64,000 bases of DNA from Hordeum vulgare subsp. vulgare (Eukaryota; Streptophyta; Magnoliopsida; Poales; Poaceae): NCBI RefSeq assembly GCF_904849725.1, contig NC_058520.1, positions 536,972,083-537,036,082 on the forward strand. Reading direction: 5' to 3'. Made by a program: the position numbers and the translations under genes. Below the pieces are notes generated by a model that was not told the origin of the DNA, ran no database searches, and worked only from the letters and a program-made list of their open reading frames with translations. Of this stretch, positions 34,630-46,400 are shown piece after piece; position 1 is the stretch's first letter, and every line of letters starts with the position of its first letter.

Positions 34630-36130
34630 TTTAGGATCCGAAGTATGTCTAGTGGGGGTGATTAGACTACTTGACAAAACAAAAACTTAGAATTTTCCCA
34701 ATTTTAGTTATGGGCCAGTTTTCCAAATTATGACTAGTCAAGTTCACCCTACACATGCATATATAAGGGTATAGCAGCGAAATGTAATGTAGAGGGTAAG
34801 ATAGGAAGACCAAACACAAAAGGTTGACACGGCGATTTTTGGCGTGGTTCCGATAGGTGGTGGTATCGCACGTCCACATTAGTGGAGACTTTAACCCACG
34901 GAGGAGAACGTCTATGAGAGTCCATGGAGGGCTCCACCCACAAGGGGTTCACGAAGAATTGGCCTTGTCTATTCCACCATGGCTTACGTCCACAAAGGAC
35001 TAGCCACACTCACGGTGGATGTTCACGAAGTAGGTGATCTCCTTGCCCTTACAAACTTCTTGGTTCAACTCCACAACACGAAGTAGGAGGCTCCCAAGCG
35101 ACACCTAACCAATCTAGGAGGCACCACCCTCCAAAAGGTAATAGGTGCAGTATAACGATGAAATACTTGCTCTTGTGCTTCAAAAGATAGTCTCCTCAAC
35201 AATCAATCACTCTCTCACAGATTTGGCATGGGTAGGAGACATTGATTTTGTGGAAAGCAACTTGGGGAGGCTAGAGATCAGGTTTCAAATGGCTGGATTG
35301 GAATCTCTTGATCTCAACACATGTGTAGGTGGCTCTCTCTCTCTTAGAAAAATGGATCTCACAAGTGTAAGTGTGTTTTGAGTGCTTCCTCTATGAATGA
35401 CAGGAGATGGAGGGGTATATATAGGCATCCCCCAAAATCCAACCATTATAAAATTATTTACTAACTCGGTGACACCGAAATGAATTTCGATGGTACCGGG
35501 TTGCACTAAATGTGGCAACTTTTGAATTCTCGGTGAGACCGATATATAAATCTCGGTGGTACCGATACGATGACCTAGAGCAGTTTCCAAATCTCGGTGA
35601 GACCGATTCAAATCTCAAAAATTCCGATTCTTGGAATTTGCTCAATGGAAAGTTGGCCACTGATCTCGGTGGCGCCGATTTGGAATGTTAGTGTTACCGA
35701 GATGATAGGGTTTGGCAAAGGATGTGTCTAGTGAAAATTCGGTAGGGCCGAGTGGAAAACGTTGGTAGCACATATTTTGCTGGTTTGGCTTTGGACACAG
35801 ATATTTTGTGGGAGAATGAGTGAATAGTTTTTGTGGCCATCTCTAAGCACTTGAGCAACCAATTCATCATAATACCTCACCCCCTTTTAATAGTATTTTC
35901 TTTCCTATGTACTCAAAAGTGACTTCTCAAAAATGTAAAATGTAGAGTCTTCTTGCTTGAAGCTTGAGCCAATCTTGTTCCTTTCCTTCATCAATGGGTT
36001 TGTCCTCACAATACTTTAGCCAATGCATCTTTGAACTTCTCTGAAATATACTTGGATAAGATCATTATTCCAATGATGCATATGATGTGATCAATTATCA
36101 AAACCACCTTAGGGAGCAATTTTGCTTCCA
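34630..36130 (-). repeat. 3' LTR of the non-pol element, 1501 bp
   Basis: It is paralogous to the solo LTR 57197-58696 along its whole length (landmarks: gattccgatagg/ggttccgataggtgg, caccttgtctattccaccatgg, caatcaatcactctctcac). A TATATATA box lies near 35412. Five exact copies of TCGGTGNNNCCGA occur at 35466-35678. It is followed at 36131 by a C-rich tract that is the complement of the polypurine tract. The left end, tttaggatc, has decayed from the expected TGTTGGATC. Confidence 0.75.
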
Positions 36131-36150
36131 ATCTCCCCCCCCCTTTGGTA
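36131..36150 (-). other. Polypurine tract of the non-pol element
   Basis: On the minus strand CCAAAGGGGGGGGGAGAT abuts the 3' LTR, the usual plus-strand primer of LTR elements. Confidence 0.7.
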
Positions 36151-36636
36151 ATTGATGAAAACATATAGATCAAAGCTTCGATAAAAGATATAATCAATTA
36201 TTAGCATCCACACTTTGAGAAGTATGTGAAAAACAAAACATCCCCCTAAATTTGTGCATTATTTAACATTTTGCATTTGAATGCAAATGCACAATCGATT
36301 AGGATCATGGGTCACTCTTCCATTTCACATACACCTTGGTGGTGCGCACAAGTGATATGAATGAATAGTAATGCACATAACATCAAGTAGGAAAGTGAAT
36401 GATAATCATGTAGATAGCTCAAAGGTAATAACGTGGTAGCATCAAACAATCAAAGTGTATGATCAAGCACTTCTCCCAAAAGATAAAGTCATCAAAAAGA
36501 CCAAATGTTTTGAAAAAACAAATGAGATCTAATAAAAACAAAGCTCTCTCTTTTGAAGCCCCATTTGATCTATACACTTCTCCCCCTTTGGCAACAAGTT
36601 ACCAAAAAGTTCAAAGATCTAGAACTAATCGTCTCT

Positions 36637-38685
36637 CTAGGCTCGATCTCCTCTAATAGCTAACGATGGAGTGTACAGGAGAGCGTCAACGAAGGCTTCT
36701 CCAGATGTCCCAGGAACTGGAGGTGTCGACACTAGAGGTGCAGGAGCTAGAGCTGGAGCTGGAGCTAAAGGTGATAAAGCTTGAGCTGATGAAGTTGATC
36801 TTGCTTCCAGAACTGGCACAACTACTGCCGTAGACTGGGTCCTGAACTGAGTACTGGTGGGAAGAGGCGACTCTTCATCATCACTGCTGGAGCGGGATAT
36901 ATGCAATGAATCAACTTCATGCTGGAGTTGCTGAACAGTGGTAGTCAATCCCGTCACCTTAACATCTAGGTCATGGAACTTTGTTTCCATAATCCTCTCA
37001 AGACTCTTTTGGTTCAGCAAAATCTCAAAAAAAATATTCTCCGTCCCTTGGATGGTCCTGACTAGGAATGACATATGCTCATCTCTGGTTCCGAGATATG
37101 GAGATCGAGCTGGAGCATTCCTAGATCCCTCTGCCTCTGTTGCCTCTGCTCTGTCTCAAGTTGTAGCTGAGATGGGATGGATTGAGTCCATCGCAACTTC
37201 ATTATCTTCAAACTCTGGCTAAAGTGGCAGGTGGGGACGATCAAGTAGATATGCATGCTTTCCAATCTTGGCATTGATGAGCATATGAATATATGGAGCA
37301 TAACCACATCATCTCTTCTGATCTACAACAGTCCTCCTGGCAGTCTCAACTATCAACTCCATCACTCTGAACTAGGTGTGGGTGTCTAAATGATGCAGCA
37401 TAGTAATGGAATAACCTCTAATCATCTTATCATCTCCTGATTTAGGCATCAGGGTGTGTCTCATTATGGTGGTCATAGTAGGTATTCCTGCTTGCAAAAA
37501 GTAGACAGAGCCAAACTTGTGTGTTTGTACATACTTATGGGGCACTGGGTTATACATGTTTGACATGGAGTTGTGATTCATCTTTCGTTCCGAATACACA
37601 TCCAAGTATCTCTCTTGTGCCTTTGGGGCACCAATGATAGTGGCCCACTCATCAATTGTGGCCTCATACCCATAACCTTCTGCCATCCATACAATTCTTC
37701 CATCAGAATAAAAATGAGTGCTTGAATAGAATTGCATGATCATCTAATCGTTACAAGCAGTCATCTCTCTGCCAACAAAATCTTCTATGTCAAGTACCCT
37801 GAAGTTTTCTCTCACATGGGAAAAAATAATGTTCATTGGCCTTGATATATTCCCAATCAACCTATCTCATGTCACTAACAGCAAGACTCTTGTCAAGCAA
37901 CATAGTCTCATAAAAATCTTGTTGCTCCTTTTGGTCAAAGAGAGGATCAACATCAGTTCTCCTTATGACAGCATAAGGATCATCTAACCTCCACTTTCTC
38001 AGTCCTTGTTCCCTTATCTTCTTCATATCCTCAACAACTGGATGAGCAGCATTCTGCAATGACATATGAGATCTCAACTTCATTAGCACAGGTGCATCCT
38101 CTTCTTCTTCTGCAGCAAATTCTCTCGATGTAGAGCCTTTGTTCTTCTCTGCTACAAGAATGTCCTTGGTAGTCCTCTTGGGACCTACATGCTTCTTAGG
38201 AGCCAAAGGTTTGTTTAGAGTTGAAGGCTTCTTTGGCATAGCATCAGCCATAAACTTCTTCTTCGAAGGAGGGACCTCAGCTGGAATATCTTCCCCTCAT
38301 CTTCAGCAGCTTATGTTCGGTCTTCATACATAGAAGTTGGCCTTCCAACAACATGCACAACTCTCTTTCTCACTCTTTTCTGACCTAGCTGCTTAGCAAC
38401 CCTAGCCTCTGGAGCTTTCATATCAGCACGTCTGGCATACTCTTTCCTCACAGTCTTCTTGACTGTGGTCTTGTCTTTCTGCTTCTGGGGAACAGTTTCC
38501 TCTGGGATAAAGTCAACATCTTCTTCATCTGAATTTAACTTGCTCCTAGACCTGGTAGCTACCTTGGGCAAGCCATGGGAGCTAGGTGTTCCCGGGTCAC
38601 AAGGAGTCCTCTCTGGACTAGTGCGTGAGTCCATGTCGGCAATGGGCTCACTAAAGTTGTTCTGACTATCCTATGATCCTGACAT
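36637..38685 (-). pseudogene. Plant-transposon-type ORF (about 680 codons), many stops
   Basis: The frame starts MSGS at 38685 with a TAG at codon 5 (38671-38673), then DSQNNFSEPIADMDSRTS. Basic N-terminal segment (EYARRADMKAPEARVAKQ); middle part DPYAVIRRTDVDPLF, WMAEGYGYEATIDEWATIIG and FGSVYFLQAGIPT; C-terminal coiled-coil (LDVKVTGLTTTVQQLQHEVD) and Pro/Ala-rich tail (36637-37074). The middle resembles the putative plant transposon protein domain (Transposase_32 type), from memory. Its role is unknown. Open pieces are 38311-38634, 37862-38251, 37372-37743 and 36637-37074. No catalytic motif was seen. Confidence 0.6.
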
Positions 38686-38689
38686 TCTG

Positions 38690-39886
38690 TCAAACAGCTA
38701 AGCAGACAAGCACACAAGCAGACCCTGTGAAATGATATATAAGAGCTGGAATGTATGAGCATCACAAAATTCAGAAGTTTTGAAAAAAATGAACTCTGGA
38801 AAGTTAGGTTTAACATTCGGCAAAAAGGGATTTCAGTTCCACCGAGTCAAACGAGCCACCGATACTGACGTTCTCATTAACAGAAACTTGGCACCCTTTT
38901 CAGTTTCACTTGAAAGGAGAACTCGGTTTCACCAAGAACATTCTCAGTAACCCTAAAACAAAATCTGTAAGACTGACTTTTCTGAATGGTGACACCAAGA
39001 TTCAATCTCGCGGATGGTTAACCCTCAGATTTCCATTGTTCTCTAATCTACGAGGTTTTTCTTCTTGTTGGGATGATTACAGAAGTGGACAAATTTCATC
39101 AAAGCCCATTTACGCAAGAATTAGAATTAGGAGCACAAAAGGGTCGGATCCATACCCTAGCTCGGTGACGGCTCCGCTATGGCAATGACGGTGGTGAATA
39201 TTCTCATCAACGGCGAAGACTCCGGTGGCGAGGGCACATGGGAGATTCAAGGCGATGTCCAGAGGATTTGGGAGCGGCAGCGAGGAGGTGCGGGAGGCGA
39301 TGTTTGAAGAACTTTTCCAACCGTCGGGTCCGTGGAATATATATACCTCCTAGTTGTGGGTGACACGAGATGGGTTTTTTGGTGCCACCATGTTCCATAA
39401 CTTTCAGCAAACAGTGAAACTCGGCGAGGCCAAAAATGACAACTCGATGGTACCGAGATAAGAAAACCTGATCAAACCTAGGCTTCGGTGGGATTGAGAT
39501 TTTGAGGTTCATCACACTTTGATGCACTTTGGGATGTTTTGGAATTTAAACCTTGTTGAGATGGGTCTCCGAGTGCTCCTCACACGGAGTGTCCCTAAAG
39601 TTCTTGCTCAAATCTTGTGATGTAGCATGAATAGAATTTGAGACGAGAAAACATAGATAGATAGAGGGAGGTACTTAGGCATTCTTGTATATCCAATTGG
39701 CCAAATAAAATAGAAAGCCAAATAACAACCATTGGATATCCTTGAATGAGTAAAGTATGCATACCAACATGGTCACTCAATAAAATGTCAAATAAAACTT
39801 GGTGAACGTGCAGAAACACTCTAGCATCTATCAAGCACTTTGGCGATGATTAAGTCATCTATATATGAGTATATTGACTTAGGATC
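38690..39886 (-). other. Leader-like region with degenerate CGGTG/CACCG motifs
   Basis: Non-coding on the minus strand, upstream of the ORF. It carries degenerate versions of the LTR motif TCGGTGNNNCCGA (for example near 38835, 38925, 39420, 39450, 39485). A TATATA sequence lies at 39339-39346. No frame is supported. Confidence 0.45.
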
Positions 39887-41392
39887 TCCTACCTCTTGAG
39901 CTTGCGTTGGTTTTTTCCTTTGAAGAGGAAAGGGTGATGCAGCACAGTAGCAGTAAGTATTTCCCTCAGTTTGAGAACCAAGGTATCAATCCAGTAGGAG
40001 TATCAAGGCAAGTCTCCAAAGTACCTGCGCAAAAACAAACAAACTTGCACCCAACGCTATAAAGGGGTTGTCAATCCCTTCACGGTTGATTGCAAGGTGA
40101 GATCTGAAGGCGGAAAGTGCAACAAAGTGAAAGTGTAGAGCTGATAATATGATGTGAGGTAGACCCGGGGGCCATAGTGTTCACTACAGGCTTCTCTCAT
40201 GATAGCAAATATTACGGTGGGTGAACGAATTACTATCGAGCAATTGATAGAATCGCGCAAAGTCGTGATGATATCTAAGGCAATGATCATACATATAGGC
40301 ATCACGTCCGAGACAAATAGACCGATACTGTTTGCATCTACTACTATTACTCCACACATCGACCGCTATCCAGCCTGCATCTAGTGTATTGAGTTCATAA
40401 CAAATAGAGTAAAGCCTTAAGCAAGATGACATGATGTAGAGGGATAAATCCATGCAATAGATATAAACCCCATCTTTTTACCCTTGATGGAAACAACACG
40501 ATGCGTGCCTCGCTACCCCTTCTGTCACTGGGTGAGGACACCGCACGGTATGAACCCAAAACCAAGCACTTCTCCCATTGCAAGAATTATAGATCAAGTT
40601 GGCCATACGAAACCCACAACTCGAAGAGAATTACAAGGATACGAAATCATGCATATAAGAGATCAGAGGAGACTCAAATAATAATCATAGATAATCTCAT
40701 CATAAATCCACAATTCATTGGATCTCGACAAACACACGCAAAAGCAGATTACATCGGATAGACCTCCATGAAGATCATGGAGAACTTTGTATTGAAGATC
40801 CAAGAGAGAGAAGAAGCCATCTAGCTACTAGCTATGGACCCGAAAGTCTGTGGTGAACTACTCACGCATCATCGGAGAGGCAATGGTGTTGATGAAGAAG
40901 CCCTCCGTGTCCGAATCCCCCCTCTGGCAGGGCACCAGAACGTGCCCCAGATGGGATCTTGCGGAGACAGAAGCTTGCGGCGGCGGAAAAGTATTTTCGT
41001 GGCTCTCTCCCGTGGTTTCAGATTTCTAGGGAATTTATAGGTGGAAGAAGTAGGGCAAAGGAGCCACGGGGGGGGGCACAAGCCTGGTAGGTGCCCCCCA
41101 GGCCGCGACTAGGGGCCTTGTGGCCTCCCCCGGGATCCTTTGCCTTGGTTCTCAAGTTCCCTGCGTATCTTCTGTTATGGAAAAATCATTCCGAAGATTT
41201 TATTCCATTTGGACTCCGTTTAATATTCTTCTCTGAAAAGGGTCAAAAACACGGAAAAAACAGGAACTGACACTTGGCACTCAGTTAATAGGTTAGTCCC
41301 AAAAAAGATATAAAATGCATACAAAACATCCAAAGTTGACAAGATAATAGCATGGAACCATCAAAAGTTATAGATACGTTGGAGACGTATCA
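39887..41392 (-). mobile_element. Solo LTR, Gypsy (Sabrina/WHAM-like), 1506 bp
   Basis: The plus strand reads from tcctacctcttgagcttgcg to GTTGGAGACGTATCA, the reverse image of 1115-2621. Flanks ggatc (39882-39886) and ggagc (41393-41397) form a 5-bp target duplication with one mismatch. There is no internal region, so it is a solo LTR. ORFs inside, such as 40834-41040, are LTR noise. Confidence 0.85.
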
Positions 41393-41427
41393 GGAGCCAA
41401 GTAAGAATACATGATCATAGGTCATAC

Positions 41428-42049
41428 TGCTACCTCTTGAGCTTGTGTTGGTTTTCCCTTAAAGAGGAAAGGGTGATGCAATGAAGTAGATAAGTATTTC
41501 TCTCAGTTTGTTGAGAACCAAGGTATCAATCCAGTAGGAGGAACAAGCAAGGCCCCAATAGTAGTACCTACACAAACAATCAAACACTTGCACCCAACGC
41601 TATAAAGGGGTTGGCAATCCCTTCAGATTTATTTTCGTGGATATTTTTGGCGATGCGGTAATATTTGGGAATTTATAGGCCAAAGAATAGGGTTAGGAGA
41701 CCTGTAGGAGGGCCACAAGCTAGGGGCGCCCCCCCCCCCCCCCCGGGGGGGCGCCCTGCAGGCTTGTAGCCTCCCAGCTGTTGTCCTATCCCCTACTCCA
41801 TGTCTCCTGCGTGTCTTATGGTCCAAGAACAATCTTTCCAGAGATTTTGTTCCGTTTGGGCTCCGTTTAATATGCCTTATCTGCGGTACTAAAAAACGTG
41901 AAAAAACAGAAACTGGCAGTAGGTTCTAGATTAATAGGTTAGTCCCAAAAATAATATAAAACAAGATATTAATGCATATGAAACATCCAAAACATATAAT
42001 ATAATACCATGGAACAATAAAAAATTATAGATACGTTTGAAACGTATCA
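41428..42049 (-). mobile_element. Internally deleted solo LTR of the same family, 622 bp
   Basis: Both LTR ends are present (TGCTACCTCTTGAGC and AACGTATCA) and the flanks carry a perfect 5-bp duplication catac (41423-41427 and 42050-42054). Compared with 39887-41392 about 900 bp are missing between ccttcag near 41626 and atttattttcgtgg. A C15-G7 homopolymer block lies at 41731-41752. Only 30 bp of host separates it from the neighbouring solo LTR. Confidence 0.88.
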
Positions 42050-42417
42050 CATACTCATCGTTTCAGCATAAGTGGGGTTACCACTTTTACATAAAGCATT
42101 AATGTGTTCACATCTTTAGGAGATGCTTATACTGAAGTTTTAGAGTGAAGCTCCCCCTTGATGTGACATCCCCCCTAAGAGGGGTAAACTAACCTTGTGT
42201 TTTGTCGTAGAAGACTTCAAGTAGGTTTAGAAGTGGTGGATGCTCATTGTTGATGAAGATCATCTTGTGTTGGGAGCAATCCTTGTTGTTTCTTACTCTT
42301 TTCACCTACATGGGTTAGTCCCAAAGCACAAGGAACGTATGCAAGGATATCTATGGACATGGAATGAAATACATGTGAGATGATGTCCAAAGATACATTA
42401 ATTACCTTGTCCCTTGC

Positions 42418-43066
42418 TTACCTTTGAGGGAATGTGTGACTCCTTGAACAAATGCTTATGGTTGGAGTTGTTTGCATGTAGTTCTTGCCAAAATGAATAA
42501 GAGTGAATTTCATTGTGGAGTCACCCGTCAAGAACTTTCTAGTTCTTCCTCTTGGGGATCCACATGAACTTGATGGGGATCCTTGGAGTTGTGGTAGTAC
42601 TAGATCAAGTAGATCTAGTAGTGTCCATGGGAATCCACTCGACCTTGGCTTGGGATTCTTCCTCAAATGAGTCAATCTCCTCTTGAAGCTTGCCTTTGAC
42701 TTTGTTATCTTTTGGAGGAAGTTCATCTTGAGAGCTTGTTCCCTTGGGGAGAGTAGGACCATACTTCTCCTCTCAAGGAACAAACTTCGGGATGGGATAT
42801 GGACCTTCTTCCATTCAACTCCGTTGGCATTGCAGTAGCCAACACCTTGCTTCTTCCGATGTCCTCCTTGCTTGCGCACAATTTCCTCAAATTGCTTACT
42901 TCCGGCAAGACTCTTGAAGACACCTATCTCAATAATCCCTTTCAATAAATCGTTCTCTTGCTCAAGTGTAACTTGGCTAAGAGAATCATTAGTGGAATCA
43001 AGAGAGCTACTAGCAACATCATCATTTGATCTAACTTTAGCATTGTTGTTACTAGATGATGAAACT
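42418..43066 (-). pseudogene. Gag-like segment with coiled-coil start
   Basis: The minus frame is open from about 43066 to 42421. It starts SSSLDSTNDSLSQVTLEQEN, then LLKGIIEIGVFKSL and SKQFEEIVRKQGGHRKKQG, in the style of the region just before the zinc knuckle of plant Copia-type gag proteins. No CCHC motif follows. The second half (GFPWTLLDLLDLVLPQ) looks frameshifted from the ancestral frame. Function is not assigned. Confidence 0.5.
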
Positions 43067-43159
43067 TTCTAGCCTTTGTTACTAGTGTTCTTAGGTTTAA
43101 CTTGTGGAACAAACATAGACAAGAGTAATTGTTTGACTAGATAAGATGCACTTTCTATG

Positions 43160-44667
43160 ATTTTATTACAACTAACCCGGAGTGACGCTGTTTTCAGCAG
43201 AATTACCGTGGTGTTGCTTTTTTGTGCAAAATATAAAAGTTCTCGGGATCACCCAACTTTTTGATCATTTTTTCTGGATAATATGAGAAATACCAGAGTG
43301 AAGAACCACCAGAGGCGGTCCACCTGTGGGCCATAAGCCAACAGGGCACGCCCACCCCCTAGATGTGCCCTCCTAGCTTGTGGGGCCCACGTGGCTCCGG
43401 ATGAGGTGATTCCAACGCTGAAAATTCCTATAAATCCACACACCCCAGAAATTTAACCTAGAACTTCTGCTCCACCTCCGCAACTCTGTGTATCAAAGAA
43501 AACCCATTTGAAGCATTTCCAGTACCCTGTCGGAGGGGGAAATCATCACCGGTGGCCATCTTCATCATTCTGGCGGTGGCCATGGCAAGGAGGGAGTAGT
43601 ACACCCTCGGGGCTAAGGGTATGTACAAGTAGCTATGAGTTTGATCTCTCTCTCTCTCTCTCTCATGGTCTTGAGATGGCATGATCTTGATATATCGTGG
43701 GGCCATGTTAATATAGTTCGATAATATGGTGTTCTTCCCTTGCTATCTTGTTGTGATGAATTGATTCTTTCCCTTTACGATTTTGTTATGTCGGATTGAA
43801 TATTGAATTTGATATCACTTGATGTATGTCTTGGTACTCAACTTGTGGATTCATGTGACAGCCATGGGGTAATATATGCATAGGGGTTGATACCCATTCT
43901 TGCCCTACTTTCTCCGATATAGATCTTGGGGTACTCTATGAATTTATTTGTGTTGGATTGAATATGATAGATCTGAAATTGTTTGATGCATGTCGAACAA
44001 TTAACCCACGGATACTCGTGGTTACATTGGAGTGTCTTGGTGACACTAGGGTTGATTGATATGTATCATTGGTGTTATTTTAGTATGAACTCTAGAGTTG
44101 TTTGTGTCACCTATAGGAATAGCTCGATAGATTGATCGGAAAGGGTAACTTTGAGGTGGTTCTACTACCTACAACAATTTCATCTCATGTTCTCTGCAAG
44201 ATATAAACCTTAGAGTGATCCTTTCTTGCACGTTGAGGAATGATCATATGATCCTACCGTGTTAGCATTGTTGAGAGATTGTACTAGTGAGAGTATGAAC
44301 CCTAGGCCTTATTTCCAAGCAATTATACAATGTTTTGCTCACTCTTTGCCACTTGCTACCTTGTTGTTTTTATATTTTCAGATTACAAAAACCTATATCT
44401 ACTATCCATACTACACTTGCATCACCATCTCTTTGCCGAACTAGTGCACCTATACAATTTGCCATTGTATTGGGTGTGTGGGGGACACAAGTGGTTTCTT
44501 GTATTTGATTACGGGGTAGCTTGAGAGAGACCATCTTCATCCTATACCTCCCATGGATTAATAAACCTTAGGTCATCCACTTGAGGGAAATTTGTTGTCG
44601 GCCTACAACACTCTGCACTTGGAGGCCCAACAACGTCTACAAGAACAAAGTTGCATAGTAGACATCA
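43160..44667 (+). mobile_element. Gypsy LTR (Fatima-like), near complete
   Basis: It starts around aactaacccggagtgacgct, about 100 bp inside the LTR, and ends gcatagtagacatca. It matches 24642-26057 along its length. The start meets the gag-like element at 43140-43160. The right end joins LINE sequence at 44668. The last 798 bp (43870-44667) are the first copy of a tandem amplification. Confidence 0.75.
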
Positions 44668-45443
44668 CTCAACCGCATCATCTGTCTCTTCTTTTGTGAA
44701 AGGTTTCGCGAGATCTGCTAAATTCTCATGTCTTGCTATAGACCAGTAAGGGAGAAGGACTCAAAAATGGGGTTGAGTTACTTACTCTTTGGTTAAAAGC
44801 TGTGCACAAAACAACAACGTTGACATCATGATATGTTACTTATTGCCCAATCTCATAAATTAGAGAGTTAATGTGATTATTTCTATACTTGATCATTGCT
44901 TTTGCTTGAAAGAACTTCGTGTTTTCATCCGCCTAACTTATGCCTACTTACTACGCGTCTCCATTCCATTCCTCATTTTTCAAGTATCTAAATTCTTTCA
45001 TAAGATCAAATAATAGAATAAACGCATTACATGCTTTGGTAGTGACTAACAAGTTTAATAAACTTTTAGACCAAATCTTTAAGCCTTTTGTCAACCTTTT
45101 GAACTTTGATGTTATTATTTTTGCATTTTCCTGCTCTTGCACATCTTGAGACCAAATGTTTTTAAAAATCTCCTTAAATTCACTATGTTCCAACAAGAAG
45201 TTTTCAAATCTGGAAAGCTTGGATTTTGGAACGCTTATTCCAATCTTGGCTACACAATGGGTGTGATCTCAGATGGGCTTTGATAATGCAGTAACTTGAG
45301 TCTTGGGAAATGCGATGGTCCAAGCCTATGAAGAGAAATCCAATTCAACTTTTAAAGAAGAGGTTCTATTTGCATATTGGTCCAGGTGCAATTCCTGCCC
45401 TTAAGGAGGATTTAGACAAGACCAAGATTGTTGATAGCCTCAT
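43870..45443 (+). repeat. Tandem unit 1 (LTR end + LINE, 1574 bp)
   Basis: Unit 1 comprises LTR 43870-44667 and LINE 44668-45443. It begins at taatatatgcatagg. The end shares the trinucleotide taa with the start of the next unit, where LINE cattaa joins LTR taatatatgca. Confidence 0.85.
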
Positions 45444-46400
45444 TAATATATGCATAGGGGTTGATACACATTCTTGTCCTACTTTCTCCGATAGAAATCT
45501 CGGGTACTCTATGAAGTTATTTGTGTTGGATTGAATATGATAAATCTGAAATTTTTTGACGCATGTTGAATAATTAACATAAGGATACTCGTGGTGACAT
45601 TGGAGTGTCTTGATGACACTAGGATTTATTGATATGTATCATTGGTGTTATTTTAGTACAAACTCTAGAGTTGTTTGTGTCACCTATAGGAATAACTCAA
45701 CCGACTGATCGGAAATGGTAACTTTGAGGTGATTCTACTACCTACAACAAATTCATCTCATGTTCTCCTCAAGATATAAACTTTGGAGTGATCCTTTTTT
45801 GTACGTTGAAGAATGATCATATGATCCTACTGTGTTAGCATTGTTGAGAGATTGTACTAGTGAGAGTATGAACCCTAGGCCTCATTTCCAAGAATTTATA
45901 CAACTTTTGCTCATTGTACTAGTGAGAGTATGATCATATGCTACCTTGATGTTTTTATATTTTTATATTACAAAAACCTATATCTACTATCCATACTACA
46001 CTTGCATCACCATCTCTTTGCTGAACTATTGGATTGGATGTGTTGGGAACACAAGTGGTTTCTTGTATTTGATTCAGGGTTGCTTGAGAGAGACCATCTT
46101 CATCCTATACCTCCCATGGATTAATAAACCTTAGGTCATCCACTTGAGGGAAATTTGTTGCCGTCCTGCAACACTCTGCACTTGGAGGCCCAACGGTGTC
46201 GACAAGAATAAAGTTGCATAGTAGACATTAGTCAACCACATCATGTGTCTCTTCTTTTGTGAAAGGTTTCTCCTGATCTGCTAAATTATCATGTCTTGCT
46301 ATAAACCAGTAAGGGAGAAGGAATAAAAAATGGGATTGAGTTACTTACTCATTGGTTGACAGCTCTGCACAAAACAACACCTTTGACATCATGATATGTT
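45444..46400 (+). repeat. Tandem unit 2 (LTR end + short LINE piece, 957 bp)
   Basis: Unit 2 comprises LTR 45444-46230 and only about 170 bp of LINE. The LINE stops at gatatgttac and joins the third LTR copy at acattcttgtcc, sharing tac. Confidence 0.85.

Larger units (their letters stand above)
34630..43140 (-). mobile_element. Minus-strand LTR element with a non-pol ORF, 5' truncated
   Basis: Reading the minus strand from the right: gag-like segment (42418-43066), spacer, leader (38690-39886), ORF remnant (36637-38685), polypurine tract and 3' LTR (34630-36130). No protease, RT or integrase is recognisable, so it was probably non-autonomous. Two unrelated LTRs sit inside it (39887-41392 and 41428-42049); the host reads through them. 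The 5' LTR is absent and the right end meets another LTR near 43140-43160. That gag-like and ORF segments belong to one element is inferred from strand, order and continuity. Confidence 0.55.
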
